DNA from: Lysinibacillus sp. JNUCC-52
GTDB lineage: Bacteria > Bacillota > Bacilli > Bacillales_A > Planococcaceae
DNA length: 64,000 nucleotides
NCBI RefSeq assembly: GCF_015999545.1
Contig: NZ_CP065546.1
Coordinates: forward strand, 1,240,001 to 1,304,000
Direction: 5' to 3'
The notes beneath the pieces are model-generated. The model worked only from the letters and a program-made list of their open reading frames with translations, made no database searches and had not been told where the DNA came from. The position numbers and the translations under genes are program-made. How positions within the stretch are numbered: position 1 is the first letter of the stretch; the number at the start of each line of letters is the position of its first letter. Of this stretch, positions 31,920 to 39,599 are shown piece by piece.

Positions 31920-33209
31920 ATGGGGATTGAATTGACTGCTCTCCATTGGATTTATGTTGTGTTTATTGTCTTAATCATTGGCTTTATGGTTAAACGTCGG
32001 GATACTACCCTCATTTGCATTCTAGGCATATTCCTACTTGCGATTGTCGCTACTGGTGATCTCACTTCTTCTATAAGTGGTGTTTTTAACAGCTTTATTT
32101 ACGCGATTACCGAACTGTTATCTACCATATTAATTATTTCCATTATTGTTGCGATGAGTCGTGTATTAATGACTTCTGGTATTAATGAGGTCATGGTTGC
32201 ACCTTTTACAAAATTCATTAAAACACCAACTCTTGCCTATTGGACAATTGGGATTTTAATGATGATTATTTCTTGGTTTTTCTGGCCCTCTCCTGCAGTT
32301 GCACTATTAGGAGCTGTTCTTTTACCAGTCGCTATTCGTGCAGGATTACCAGCATTAGGTGTAGCGATGGCAATGAATTTATTTGGTCACGGAATTGCGC
32401 TATCGAGTGATTTTGTCATTCAAGGGGCGCCGAAGCTGACTGCCGATGCTGCGGGAATTCCAGTTGGAGACGTTGTATCAGCCAGCATTCCACTTGTCAT
32501 TACGATGGGGCTTGTTACAACAATTGTTGCTTTTTACTTTTTAAAACGTGATATGAAACGAGGCACACTTCATTTTCATACAGCACACGAAACGACTGAT
32601 GGTATCGAGCAAGTGAAAGATGAACATTTGCTAACATCTGGACAAAAACGATTTTTTGCCATTCTAATTCCGATCACCTTTTTACTCGATGTTATCGCTA
32701 TGTCCGTATTGAAATTACAAGGCGGTGATGCCACTGCCCTTATTGGTGGAACAGCTGTCTTTATTTTGTTAGTGCTCTGTCTTGTGGCACACAAAAAACA
32801 AGGATTTGAGAAATCGACAAGTTACTTAATTCAAGGATTCCAATTTGGATTTAAAGTATTTGGACCCGTTATCCCAATAGCAGCCTTCTTCTACCTTGGT
32901 GACTCAGGATTTACCAAAATTATCGGTGACTTTCTCCCTGCCGCTTCTCATGGTATTGTGAATGATTTAGGCGTCGGCTTAGCCGCTGTTGTACCCTTAA
33001 CGAAGGAAATTGCAGTCATTACCCTTGCCGTTGTAGGTGCCATTACAGGTTTAGACGGCTCGGGCTTCTCTGGCATTTCGTTAGCTGGTTCTGTCGGTAG
33101 TTTATTCGGCAATGCTATTGGTGGAGGTACAGCAACCCTTACCGCACTCGGACAAATCACTGGAATTTGGGTGGGTGGCGGTACACTGTCACCAATGGAA
33201 GACATATGA
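31920..33209 (+). pseudogene. Multi-spanning permease (NhaC/gluconate-permease-like) interrupted by the integrative element
   Basis: The first 422 codons of what was a 465-codon gene, ending now with six foreign residues (SPMEDI) and a stop at 33209. The frame resumes exactly at 41041 beyond the element. About 11 hydrophobic segments; text such as WPSPAVALLGAVLLPVAIRAG and a glycine-rich GISLAGSVGSLFGNAIGGG recall the ion-transporter superfamily of Na+/H+ and gluconate carriers. Substrate unknown. GGG ribosome site in GAGGGGGAAAAATT. The lost 43 residues hold the last membrane helix, so the truncated protein is probably inactive, although most helices remain. Confidence 0.85.
33174..33187 (+). 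repeat. attL core of the integrative element
   Basis: GGTGGCGGTACACT, identical to 41041-41054. On its left is the permease coding frame; on its right element DNA. The likely crossover dinucleotide is AC at 33183-33184, the centre of the attP dyad. Confidence 0.92.
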
Positions 33210-33277
33210 TAAAGAGGCTTCTAAAACAAGGCAACAATTTAAAGCAATACGGAAAGAATTCGAATAAAATAAAAAAA

Positions 33278-33298
33278 CGGCTTGAAATGATCAAGCCG
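33278..33298. terminator. Terminator near the left end of the element
   Basis: CGGCTTGA/TCAAGCCG with a 5-nt loop and flanking A-run, beyond the HicB stop (minus strand). Confidence 0.75.
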
Positions 33299-33357
33299 AA
33301 AATAAAAAGAGAGAGGTTAAATTATTAGTTAATTTATTATGCTACTTTGTATATTTA

Positions 33358-33741
33358 TTATACTAATTTATCTTTTAAAGCATCCGTTAAAGTTTGGGAA
33401 AAGTTTATACCTTGTTTTATACCTAAATCGTTTAAATAGCTAGGAATAGTTAACGTTTTCTTTACTGGTGTTAAATCTAAAGCTTTCTTATGTGCCTCTA
33501 TATCAACATCTACAAGTGTTACAATATCTTCTTCTTTTGCCTTGAAAGATACAGTATACGGTTTATTTATTGCTTCATCTGCAAACACTATGGCATTACC
33601 TATATAGTCCCTTGCATATTCAATTGCTTCAGCAATAGTTTCCCCTTGAGTAATCCCGTCAATATCAGGAATTGTCACTAAGTGAAAGCCGTCTGCTGAT
33701 AATGGTGAAATAACCACAGGATAAACGACAACATTTTTCAT
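33358..33741 (-). CDS. hicB: HicB-family antitoxin
   Basis: 127 residues. N-terminal partial RNase H-like fold typical of HicB (YPVVISPLSADGFHLVTIPDIDGITQGETIAEAIEYARDYIG; key GFHLVTIPDI and TQGET) and a C-terminal DNA-binding part (TIPSYLNDLGIKQGINFSQTLTDAL), of the ribbon-helix-helix or HTH type. It lies 48 bp downstream of the broken hicA. HicB neutralises the HicA mRNA interferase and represses its own promoter; the TACGTA sites upstream of hicA fit that. It is intact although its toxin partner seems broken. Confidence 0.88.
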   Translation of the reverse strand: MKNVVVYPVVISPLSADGFHLVTIPDIDGITQGETIAEAIEYARDYIGNAIVFADEAINKPYTVSFKAKEEDIVTLVDVDIEAHKKALDLTPVKKTLTIPSYLNDLGIKQGINFSQTLTDALKDKLV

Positions 33742-33789
33742 TTTTACCCTTCTTTCGATTCTATTTTAATGGGCTTTAAACCACCCCTT

Positions 33790-33963
33790 TTACAGCTTGT
33801 GCTTCTTGATTAGCCCTTTTGCTAAATCTTCATTAACTTATCTATACCTTGGGATTTGTTCTTTCTTGCCAGTTGGTGACACCCATATGTCATGTTTGCC
33901 ACCATGGGTTAAGAATTTCCACCCTTTAGCCGAGAAGCGTTTCTCTAACTCTCTCTTTTTCAT
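33790..33963 (-). pseudogene. hicA: HicA-family mRNA interferase toxin with an in-frame TAA
   Basis: From the ATG at 33963: MKKRELEKRFSAKGWKFL, then THGGKHDIWVSPTGKKEQ and IPRYR, then TAA at 33838-33840. The same frame continues VNEDLAKGLIKKHKL to a second stop at 33790, giving 57 codons, the normal HicA length. Known HicA proteins read IPRH-x-E-xNE at this place, so a Glu codon has become TAA. The catalytic His in GGKHD is kept, but the last helix is lost. Stop-free versions of this toxin are lethal when unopposed, so the lesion may be tolerated or selected. Confidence 0.82.
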
Positions 33964-33983
33964 TATTTTACCCCTTTCGACTA

Positions 33984-34044
33984 TACGTATATTATACGTA
34001 TCAATATAAAAGGAGTAAAGTGATTAATACGTATTTTCTACGTA
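33984..34044 (-). promoter_or_regulatory. Four phased TACGTA sites: probable HicB operators
   Basis: TACGTA occurs at 33984, 33995, 34028 and 34039, that is two pairs each 11 bp apart and 33 bp between pairs. They lie over the hicA ribosome site and promoter region. Confidence 0.6.
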
Positions 34045-34131
34045 TAGATAAAATTTTATGCAGTAGATGATTGATATATGAAATGGATAATTTCACTTAA
34101 TCCAACCTTTATAAATCAGATGCAACAAAAC

Positions 34132-34168
34132 AAAGCCCAGGCTCAAAATCTCCGAGTACCTGGGCTTT
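34132..34168 (-). terminator. Terminator of the first paralogous secreted gene
   Basis: AAAGCCCAGG/CCTGGGCTTT with a 17-nt loop, 39 bp past the stop at 34207. Confidence 0.8.
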
Positions 34169-34206
34169 ACACAATATATACTTGTTTTTCCTACTAATTC
34201 AGCACG

Positions 34207-34941
34207 TTAATAAATCGGTTTTAAAATACCTATTGGAAGCCATTTGCATTGTTCGTCTTTTGCTTCTAGGTCTTCTTTTACACATAGAAAAGCATTAATG
34301 GAATCACTCACTGAATAAACTATGCTACCTTTTGGCATCGGTTTTTCCGTTTTAGAACCTTCTAATGGATAGGTTTTCGCTTCAGAGTCTTCCGTTACTT
34401 CATAACGAACACCAGCTTTTTTAAATATTGTATCAAGAACTTTCATATCTGAACCAGGATAATGCTTTTCGCACTTTAAGCCATTTCCAGTGTCCCTGCA
34501 ATATCTCAACATTTGATCACCATTCATATCTGAGATGTTAGTATCACGCCATTCCGTAAAGATTTTACCATATTCGCCGCTATTACGATTAATATTGATA
34601 TACGTTACATTTGGATAGAAAGATGCGCGAATTTTCATCGGTATTTCTTTAAAAACTACTAGATTTGTTGCTTGTACACGATATGGCCCCATTTGATAAA
34701 ATGTTTTACCATCATATTTTTCAATTTCATACGTTTTAAAATAATTATTGCGCTTCACCACTAACGAATCAAATGTGCCATCTTCATTTTTCTTATAAAT
34801 CTTAATATCTTTCGTAAACGTCATTTTCCCCGTTTGGTCTTTATGCACCTCGGCTCCATCAAACCTAATAGCCTCTGATTTTGTTGGATTCACTATCGAC
34901 AATACAAATGCTGCTAATAGTACAATAAATAATTTTTTCAT
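34207..34941 (-). CDS. Secreted protein of unknown function, paralogue 1
   Basis: 244 residues from the ATG at 34941 after AGGAGGAGCATA; an upstream ATG lacks a ribosome site. Signal peptide MKKLFIVLLAAFVLSIV...SEA. The mature part has a beta-rich block (TGKMTFTKDIKIYKKNEDG, then VVKRNNYFKTYEIEKYDGKTFYQMG and IRASFYPNVTYININRN) shared with the product at 36262-37002; after residue 140 the two diverge. It carries Cys residues in YCRDTGNGLKCEKHY and FLCVKEDLEAKDEQCKW that could form disulphides. No family recognised. The pair flanks the Ltp-like gene within the element. Confidence 0.8.
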   Translation of the reverse strand: MKKLFIVLLAAFVLSIVNPTKSEAIRFDGAEVHKDQTGKMTFTKDIKIYKKNEDGTFDSLVVKRNNYFKTYEIEKYDGKTFYQMGPYRVQATNLVVFKEIPMKIRASFYPNVTYININRNSGEYGKIFTEWRDTNISDMNGDQMLRYCRDTGNGLKCEKHYPGSDMKVLDTIFKKAGVRYEVTEDSEAKTYPLEGSKTEKPMPKGSIVYSVSDSINAFLCVKEDLEAKDEQCKWLPIGILKPIY

Positions 34942-35195
34942 TATGCTCCTCCTAATCATTTTGTAGCTCATTTCTTTGCCTACTAATATCGTATTATTTT
35001 ATCAATAGAATACAATAATGTCAAAAATATAACAAAATTAACTCGTTTTCCCACAACTTTTTGTTGCCCATTCTTTAGCAAACATTTGAAAACTAATAAT
35101 AATAATAGGCTTTAATAATATAAAATTGTTTATTTTTATATATACTTTTTCCAATTTTACCAATAAAATAGTCAATAAGGAGCGTGGATATATTC

Positions 35196-35939
35196 ATGGA
35201 TAATTTATTTTTAATTGTAGCAGTGTTAAGTTTTTTAGCTATTATAGTTTTTGCTATTATGGCTATTGTTCAATTTATTAAAAAGAATGTTTCAAAAGCT
35301 AAAAAACAAATTAAGTTTACTGGAATATCAGTAGCGGTAATGATTGTTTCCTTTATTGGTTTTGGCATGACAGCAGATCCAGCAGAAATTACAGAAAAAG
35401 AAGATACACAAAAACAAGTAGAAACTGTAGCAAAAGTGGAAGAAACGCCAGAAGAAAAAGCTACCCGTGAGGCGAAGGAAGCTGAAGAAAAAGCGTTAGC
35501 AGAACAAAAAGCTAAAGAGAAAGCAGAAGCACAAGCTAAGGCAGATGCAGAAGCTAAAGCTAAAGCAGAAGCGGAGGCTAAAGCGAAAGCAGAGGCCAAA
35601 GCTCAAGCAGAAGCGAAGGCAAAAGAGGCAAGTGTCCCACGTGAGCATAAGTCAGCGTTAAAAAAAGCAGAGCAATATGCTAAAACGATGCATATGTCAA
35701 AGGCAGGGATTTACGATCAATTAACATCGGAATATGGGGAAAATTTCCCTGCGGATGCTGCTCAATACGCTATAAATAATATTGTATTTGATTGGAAAGA
35801 AAATGCATTGAAAAAAGCAAAATCATACGCAGATATGATGAATATGTCAAATTCGGCTATTTACGAGCAATTAATATCTGAATACGGAGAAAAATTCACC
35901 AAAGAAGAAGCTCAATATGCTATTGATAATTTAGAATAA
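35196..35939 (+). CDS. Ltp-family cell-surface protein (superinfection-exclusion family)
   Basis: 247 residues. Two N-terminal membrane helices (about 1-25 and 45-62), a long Ala/Lys/Glu low-complexity stalk (about 80-145), then two copies of an about 45-residue helical repeat: ALKKAEQYAKTMHMSKAGIYDQLTSEYG... and ALKKAKSYADMMNMSNSAIYEQLISEYG..., each ending AQYAI(D/N)N. These are the Ltp (host cell surface-exposed lipoprotein) repeats. In Streptococcus phage TP-J34, the Ltp lipoprotein blocks injection by related phages. Here a membrane anchor replaces the lipobox. The ATG at 35196 is 13 bases after AAGGAG; a GTG at 35184 is closer but too near. Confidence 0.82.
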   Translation: MDNLFLIVAVLSFLAIIVFAIMAIVQFIKKNVSKAKKQIKFTGISVAVMIVSFIGFGMTADPAEITEKEDTQKQVETVAKVEETPEEKATREAKEAEEKALAEQKAKEKAEAQAKADAEAKAKAEAEAKAKAEAKAQAEAKAKEASVPREHKSALKKAEQYAKTMHMSKAGIYDQLTSEYGENFPADAAQYAINNIVFDWKENALKKAKSYADMMNMSNSAIYEQLISEYGEKFTKEEAQYAIDNLE

Positions 35940-35972
35940 ACTCGACCGCATTTAATGTGTAAGACACAATAC

Positions 35973-35998
35973 AAGTCACTCACCCGAGTGGCTTTTTG
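35973..35998 (+). terminator. Terminator after the Ltp-like gene
   Basis: AAGTCACTC/GAGTGGCTT stem followed by TTTTG, 33 bp past the stop. Confidence 0.75.
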
Positions 35999-36016
35999 TA
36001 ATAAGGAGATGAATCA

Positions 36017-36211
36017 TTGAGATATATTACTGGATTAATTGGACTTATTTTAGTCTTCTTCGGCAATTTATTAATGAGCATAACCGATAGTGACCTAACT
36101 ACGAATATAACATTAAAGACATTTGGGTTTATTTATTTTATAATCGGATTAAAAATTTTATTTTCTAACATAAACTCTTTAAAGAAAAGCAATAACCAAG
36201 ATGACGATTAA
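36017..36211 (+). CDS. Small membrane protein
   Basis: 64 residues starting at TTG 36017, eight bases after AAGGAG. Two hydrophobic helices (about 4-21 and 34-52) and an acidic tail NNQDDD. No family recognised. It follows the Ltp-like gene, past a terminator, and its own 3' end forms a hairpin with the bases after its stop. It could assist the Ltp-like protein in the membrane; there is no direct evidence. Confidence 0.65.
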   Translation: MRYITGLIGLILVFFGNLLMSITDSDLTTNITLKTFGFIYFIIGLKILFSNINSLKKSNNQDDD

Positions 36212-36227
36212 GCTATCTTGGTTATTT
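36191..36227. terminator. Hairpin terminator overlapping the end of the small membrane-protein gene
   Basis: AATAACCAAGAT/ATCTTGGTTATT with a 12-nt loop and following TTTT; it also lies between two convergent genes. Confidence 0.75.
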
Positions 36228-36261
36228 TAAAGCAACTCCTTAAGTTCTTTAAAAGAAAGCA

Positions 36262-37002
36262 TTATTTATCTCCGACTAACTTTAAGACATTATCAGGTAG
36301 CCAAACATAATAGTCTTTTTCCGTTACAAAGACTAATACATACCCGTTAATAATCAACCCACCTGTGACAAAAATGCTTCCCTTTTCATACATGACATCT
36401 GGTTGCGATTCTTTTAATGGAGCGTGTTTTCCTATTGTATTTTCTATTAGCTTATAACGCTTTTCTTCTCCTAGTATCGTGTCAGCAATTTTAAGATCTG
36501 TACCAAGATAACGTCTACAAGAATCGTAAGTCCCATCATTAATGTCATCGCAATATTCCACTATTTGTCCATTTGGGGTATCCTTAAAATAAATAGAAAA
36601 GGATTCTTCTTTTCTGAAGTACCTTCCATAATTTCCATTCTCGCGATTTATATTAATATACGATGGATTTTGATAGAAGGAAGCACGAATTTTTAATGGG
36701 ACTTCTTTGAACACTACTAAATCTGTTGCTTGTACCCGATATTGCCCCATCTGATAAAATGTTTTACCATCATATTTTTCAATATCATATGTTCTAAAGA
36801 AGTTATTTCGCTTTACTACTAACGAATCAAATGTGCCGTTTGGATTTTTCTTATATACCTTGATATCCTTTGTAAAAGTCATTTTCCCTGTTTGACCTTT
36901 GACTACTTCTGCTCCATCATGCATTACTTTTGCTTCTGTTATGGTCGGATGAATTACTGCTACTATTAATGCAGCTAAAAACACCATAATTAATTTTTTC
37001 AT
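36262..37002 (-). CDS. Secreted protein of unknown function, paralogue 2
   Basis: 246 residues from the ATG at 37002 after AGGAGGAGAATA. Signal peptide MKKLIMVFLAALIVAVI...TEA. Residues about 28-140 closely match the product at 34207-34941 (TGKMTFTKDIKVYKKNPNG, VVKRNNFFRTYDIEKYDGKTFYQMG). The C-terminal parts differ, with Cys only in YCDDINDGTYDSCRRYL here. The 5' flanks of both paralogues are alike too, so they arose by duplication. They lie on the strand opposite the Ltp-like cassette. Function unknown. Confidence 0.8.
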   Translation of the reverse strand: MKKLIMVFLAALIVAVIHPTITEAKVMHDGAEVVKGQTGKMTFTKDIKVYKKNPNGTFDSLVVKRNNFFRTYDIEKYDGKTFYQMGQYRVQATDLVVFKEVPLKIRASFYQNPSYININRENGNYGRYFRKEESFSIYFKDTPNGQIVEYCDDINDGTYDSCRRYLGTDLKIADTILGEEKRYKLIENTIGKHAPLKESQPDVMYEKGSIFVTGGLIINGYVLVFVTEKDYYVWLPDNVLKLVGDK

Positions 37003-37188
37003 TATTCTCCTCCTTCACAGCTTTATATTAATTTCTTTATATACGAATATTGTAGTATTTTATCAATAGCAATGAATTACGTCAAAAAAATAACAAATTT
37101 AACGTGTTTTTCCACAACTTATTTTCATCCAGCTACCCATTCACTCAAGTTTTTAAACAAAACGGTTCATCCAATCTCAATATCTCGT

Positions 37189-37217
37189 TTGACATACTAA
37201 TTTTTATAAGTTACTAT
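37189..37217 (+). promoter_or_regulatory. Promoter of the acetyltransferase leader
   Basis: TTGACA (37189-37194), 17-bp spacer, TACTAT (37212-37217). Transcription would begin near 37224, giving about a 120-nt leader before the acetyltransferase. Confidence 0.72.
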
Positions 37218-37247
37218 TTCCTCATTAAACGTGAGAGGTTGAGGACG

Positions 37248-37301
37248 ATGATACGTCGTTTAAGAAAACTTAAAAACGTCGCTGTGCGTTTAAGCTTCTA
37301 A
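37248..37301 (+). CDS. 17-codon leader peptide of the acetyltransferase
   Basis: ATG at 37248 preceded by AGAGGTTGAGG; peptide MIRRLRKLKNVAVRLSF, stop TAA. Its last codons form the left arm of the hairpin at 37294-37332. A short translated ORF followed by a hairpin that ends against the next ribosome site is the layout of antibiotic-inducible cat, erm and related genes. The peptide is very basic. Its identity as a leader is inferred from this geometry. Confidence 0.65.
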   Translation: MIRRLRKLKNVAVRLSF

Positions 37302-37332
37302 GTAGATACATGAAAACTAATTACTTAGAAGC
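37294..37332 (+). promoter_or_regulatory. Attenuator hairpin before the acetyltransferase
   Basis: Perfect 11-bp stem GCTTCTAAGTA (37294-37304) and TACTTAGAAGC (37322-37332), 17-nt loop. The ribosome site GAGG (37333-37336) follows the stem directly. The left arm covers the leader stop codon. A ribosome stalled in the leader would open the stem. Confidence 0.68.
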
Positions 37333-37344
37333 GAGGTACGCATA

Positions 37345-38001
37345 ATGAACAATCAAAAATATAATCATTGGTCAGAAATTAAATATATTAAGGATTTAGT
37401 GACAAATCCGCTCATTGAAGTTGGCGACTATTCATACTACTCAGGTTATTATGGAAATCAAAATTTTGAGGACGGGTGTGTCAGATATCTTTGGGGTGAC
37501 CATAAATCTCGTGAGTTATTTAATCCTATTAATGATTTTGGTTGGCATTTAGATAAACTGATTATCGGAAACTACGTTTGTATTGCCAGTGGTGTCATCA
37601 TTTTAATGGGTGGTAATCATAATCACCATTCAGAATGGATAACAGTGTATCCGTTTACGGAACAGATTGAACGTTCTTATGAGCCAAAAGGAAATACGGT
37701 TATTAAAAGTGATGCCTGGATTGGTATGAATGCAATGATTATGCCTGGGGTTACTATCGGTGAAGGTGCGATTATTGCTGCAGGATCTGTTGTATTAAAA
37801 GATGTTCCGCCTTATACGATTGTCGGTGGGAATCCAGCCAAAGAAATACGAAAACGATTTTCAGATTTACAAATAGATAAATTATTAGAAATGCGTTGGT
37901 TTGATTGGGAACGTGAGAAAATTGAAAAGGCTATTCCTTTGTTATCAAACGATTCTATCGATCAATTGTATGATTTCTATTTACATGAAATAAAAATATA
38001 A
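37345..38001 (+). CDS. Xenobiotic acetyltransferase, Vat/CatB type
   Basis: 218 residues, left-handed beta-helix (hexapeptide repeat) acetyltransferase. Seen: YYSGYYGNQNFEDG near the N-terminus, IGNYVCIASGVIILMGGNHNHHSEW with the catalytic His region, then repeats IKSDAWIGMNAMIMPGVTIGEGAIIAAGSVVLKDVPPYTIVGGNPAKEIRKRF (key VIKSDAWIG, GEGAIIAAGSVV, GNPAK). Known members acetylate streptogramin A or chloramphenicol using acetyl-CoA. The basic leader peptide and hairpin upstream suggest drug induction. Substrate is not proved. It lies inside the integrative element, so it may travel with it. Confidence 0.88.
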   Translation: MNNQKYNHWSEIKYIKDLVTNPLIEVGDYSYYSGYYGNQNFEDGCVRYLWGDHKSRELFNPINDFGWHLDKLIIGNYVCIASGVIILMGGNHNHHSEWITVYPFTEQIERSYEPKGNTVIKSDAWIGMNAMIMPGVTIGEGAIIAAGSVVLKDVPPYTIVGGNPAKEIRKRFSDLQIDKLLEMRWFDWEREKIEKAIPLLSNDSIDQLYDFYLHEIKI

Positions 38002-38149
38002 TAAATATAGAGAACTACTACGAGTTAATTTAAGTATGTGGGAACGCTTTCCACTTGGTACGTTCTGAGCAAAATTGCCGCGCTTATGTAATCAACTGAA
38101 TAAAATGCATTTCAGTTAACAACATCTTGCTGCCTTATGGTGATACATG

Positions 38150-38180
38150 AAACTACATCTAATTTAGATGTAGTTTTTTT
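38150..38180 (+). terminator. Terminator of the acetyltransferase gene
   Basis: AAACTACATCTAA/TTAGATGTAGTTT with T-run, 149 bp after the stop. The rest of 38002-38235 shows no gene. Confidence 0.85.
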
Positions 38181-38235
38181 AATGCCCTCTCACACGTGCT
38201 TTGTTCGAGTTTGTCCTTAAAATTATTAGACTGCG

Positions 38236-38385
38236 CTATTTCGCGCAATCGTCTTTATAAACCGTAATGCCCCCCACGGTTAAGTCCTTTAGTGTTACCT
38301 GTCTGCCATATTCCCGTGACAGAATACTTTCAATGATTGGCAACAACTTACGTACCTTTTCTTCTGTCATTTTTACAGCCTTCAT
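38236..38385 (-). CDS. Small hypothetical protein of the element
   Basis: 49 residues, ATG at 38385 seven bases after AGGAG. Sequence begins MKAVKMTEEKVRKLLPIIES and ends VYKDDCAK; amphipathic, no membrane segment. No family recognised. It could be a small regulatory or recombination-directionality protein of the element; its charge and size would allow this but nothing in the sequence shows it. Confidence 0.6.
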   Translation of the reverse strand: MKAVKMTEEKVRKLLPIIESILSREYGRQVTLKDLTVGGITVYKDDCAK

Positions 38386-38622
38386 ACGCACACTCCTTTT
38401 TATCAGAATATGTCGAATAGGCTTGTCACTTTCGTTAAGACATATTTCAAATTAAATCCTTGGCAAACGTTCCTTCTTTCTTACTCATTTCAGGCTGTTT
38501 TTCACAACATACCATTCCCCCAAATACAAATACTGCCCATGGATGCTGCATACCAACTAAATCCAATTTACTATCTCCATTTGGGCCATTTTCTGTTAAA
38601 ATGATTTTAGAAAGGAAGGTGA

Positions 38623-39258
38623 TTGAAAATAACGACAGTGGAAAAGGAGAAATTGTCTGTCGGTTTAACACAATTCATTGATTTCACAGTTAGGCAAACA
38701 ATGTTGGCAAAGATGAACAAAATTACTGAAATTAAAAATCAAGGTGATTATCACCCAGTAAAAGATCATTGGAAACAATTAAGAGAACGGATTAAATTTT
38801 GCTATGAGAAAAATCAATCTCTAGAAAATTTAGATGCTTTACTGTCTGAAGTTCATGAAAGAAAAATTAATTCCTATACCCAAGCAATAAAGGCATTTAA
38901 AAAATTTACTCGTAACAAAGAAATCGAATGGTTTGATCCACCAAAATCGTTATGGACATCTAATAATGGGTTAATTGTTCGTTCGTCTCCCGAATTAGGT
39001 TTAGTTATTGATGGCATTCCTCACTTAATAAAATTGTTTTTTAAAGGAAACACTGAAAAAATCAACGAACGAAACATTCAACCAATCCTCACTTTAATGT
39101 TAGAAGCACGATGTAACGACCCTATCCCAGAAAACATTATATATGCTGTATTAAACGTCAAAACAGCTAAATTACATGTAGCTTCTCAAACAAATTCGAA
39201 AATCCTTCAAGCACTTCAACTTGAGGCACAAACATACGAAAATATTTGGCGAAATTAA
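38623..39258 (+). CDS. Hypothetical protein of the element
   Basis: 211 residues from TTG at 38623 following GGAAGGTGA. Two parts: an N-terminal helical region (about 1-100, many Lys/Glu) and a C-terminal alpha/beta part with SSPELGLVIDGIPHLIKLFFKG and ARCNDPIPENIIYAVLNVKTAKLH. I recall similar proteins of unknown function scattered in Bacillus islands but cannot name a family. It is co-oriented with the integrase, 341 bp upstream of it. A defence or regulatory role is possible but not shown. Confidence 0.65.
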   Translation: MKITTVEKEKLSVGLTQFIDFTVRQTMLAKMNKITEIKNQGDYHPVKDHWKQLRERIKFCYEKNQSLENLDALLSEVHERKINSYTQAIKAFKKFTRNKEIEWFDPPKSLWTSNNGLIVRSSPELGLVIDGIPHLIKLFFKGNTEKINERNIQPILTLMLEARCNDPIPENIIYAVLNVKTAKLHVASQTNSKILQALQLEAQTYENIWRN

Positions 39259-39599
39259 GCGTCCAATTCATTTCCATTTTAAATTTTGTGCACATTGCTC
39301 ATACGTCCCTCATTACACTCATGACTTCATTTGAACAAATGCAAAATCCACCCTTTTTTCGTGCTTGCTAAAGCTGGCATCCTTACCATACATGTTGATT
39401 AATTAACTAAAGGCTAGAGCCTGAACATACAACAGGCTCTTCCCATCATCAAAAATAATACCCAGTTATTGAAAAACGGCTCGTTCTTTTTTAATCAAAT
39501 TTTTTAATCAACATCCAAATCCATCTACATATAAAAGTATTATTTTTATAGTTAGTAAAATATATAAAAGAAAGGAAGTTTAGAAGGAGTGAAATACTG
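39259..39599 (+). other. Intergenic stretch before the integrase
   Basis: It contains a hairpin AGAGCCTG/CAGGCTCT (39416-39440), possibly a weak terminator. Nothing else is coding. The integrase has AAGGAGTGAAATACTG before its ATG. Confidence 0.4.

Noticed and set aside
33188-33266. Short frame just right of attL ending KTRQQFKAIRKEFE
   Set aside because: It has no start within the element and stops after about 25 codons; likely a by-product of att-site sequence.
38447-38671. 74-codon minus-strand frame (ends EMSKKEGTFAKDLI)
   Set aside because: It overlaps the promoter side of the 38623 gene and has no clear ribosome site; I cannot support it, though a shorter start inside is possible.
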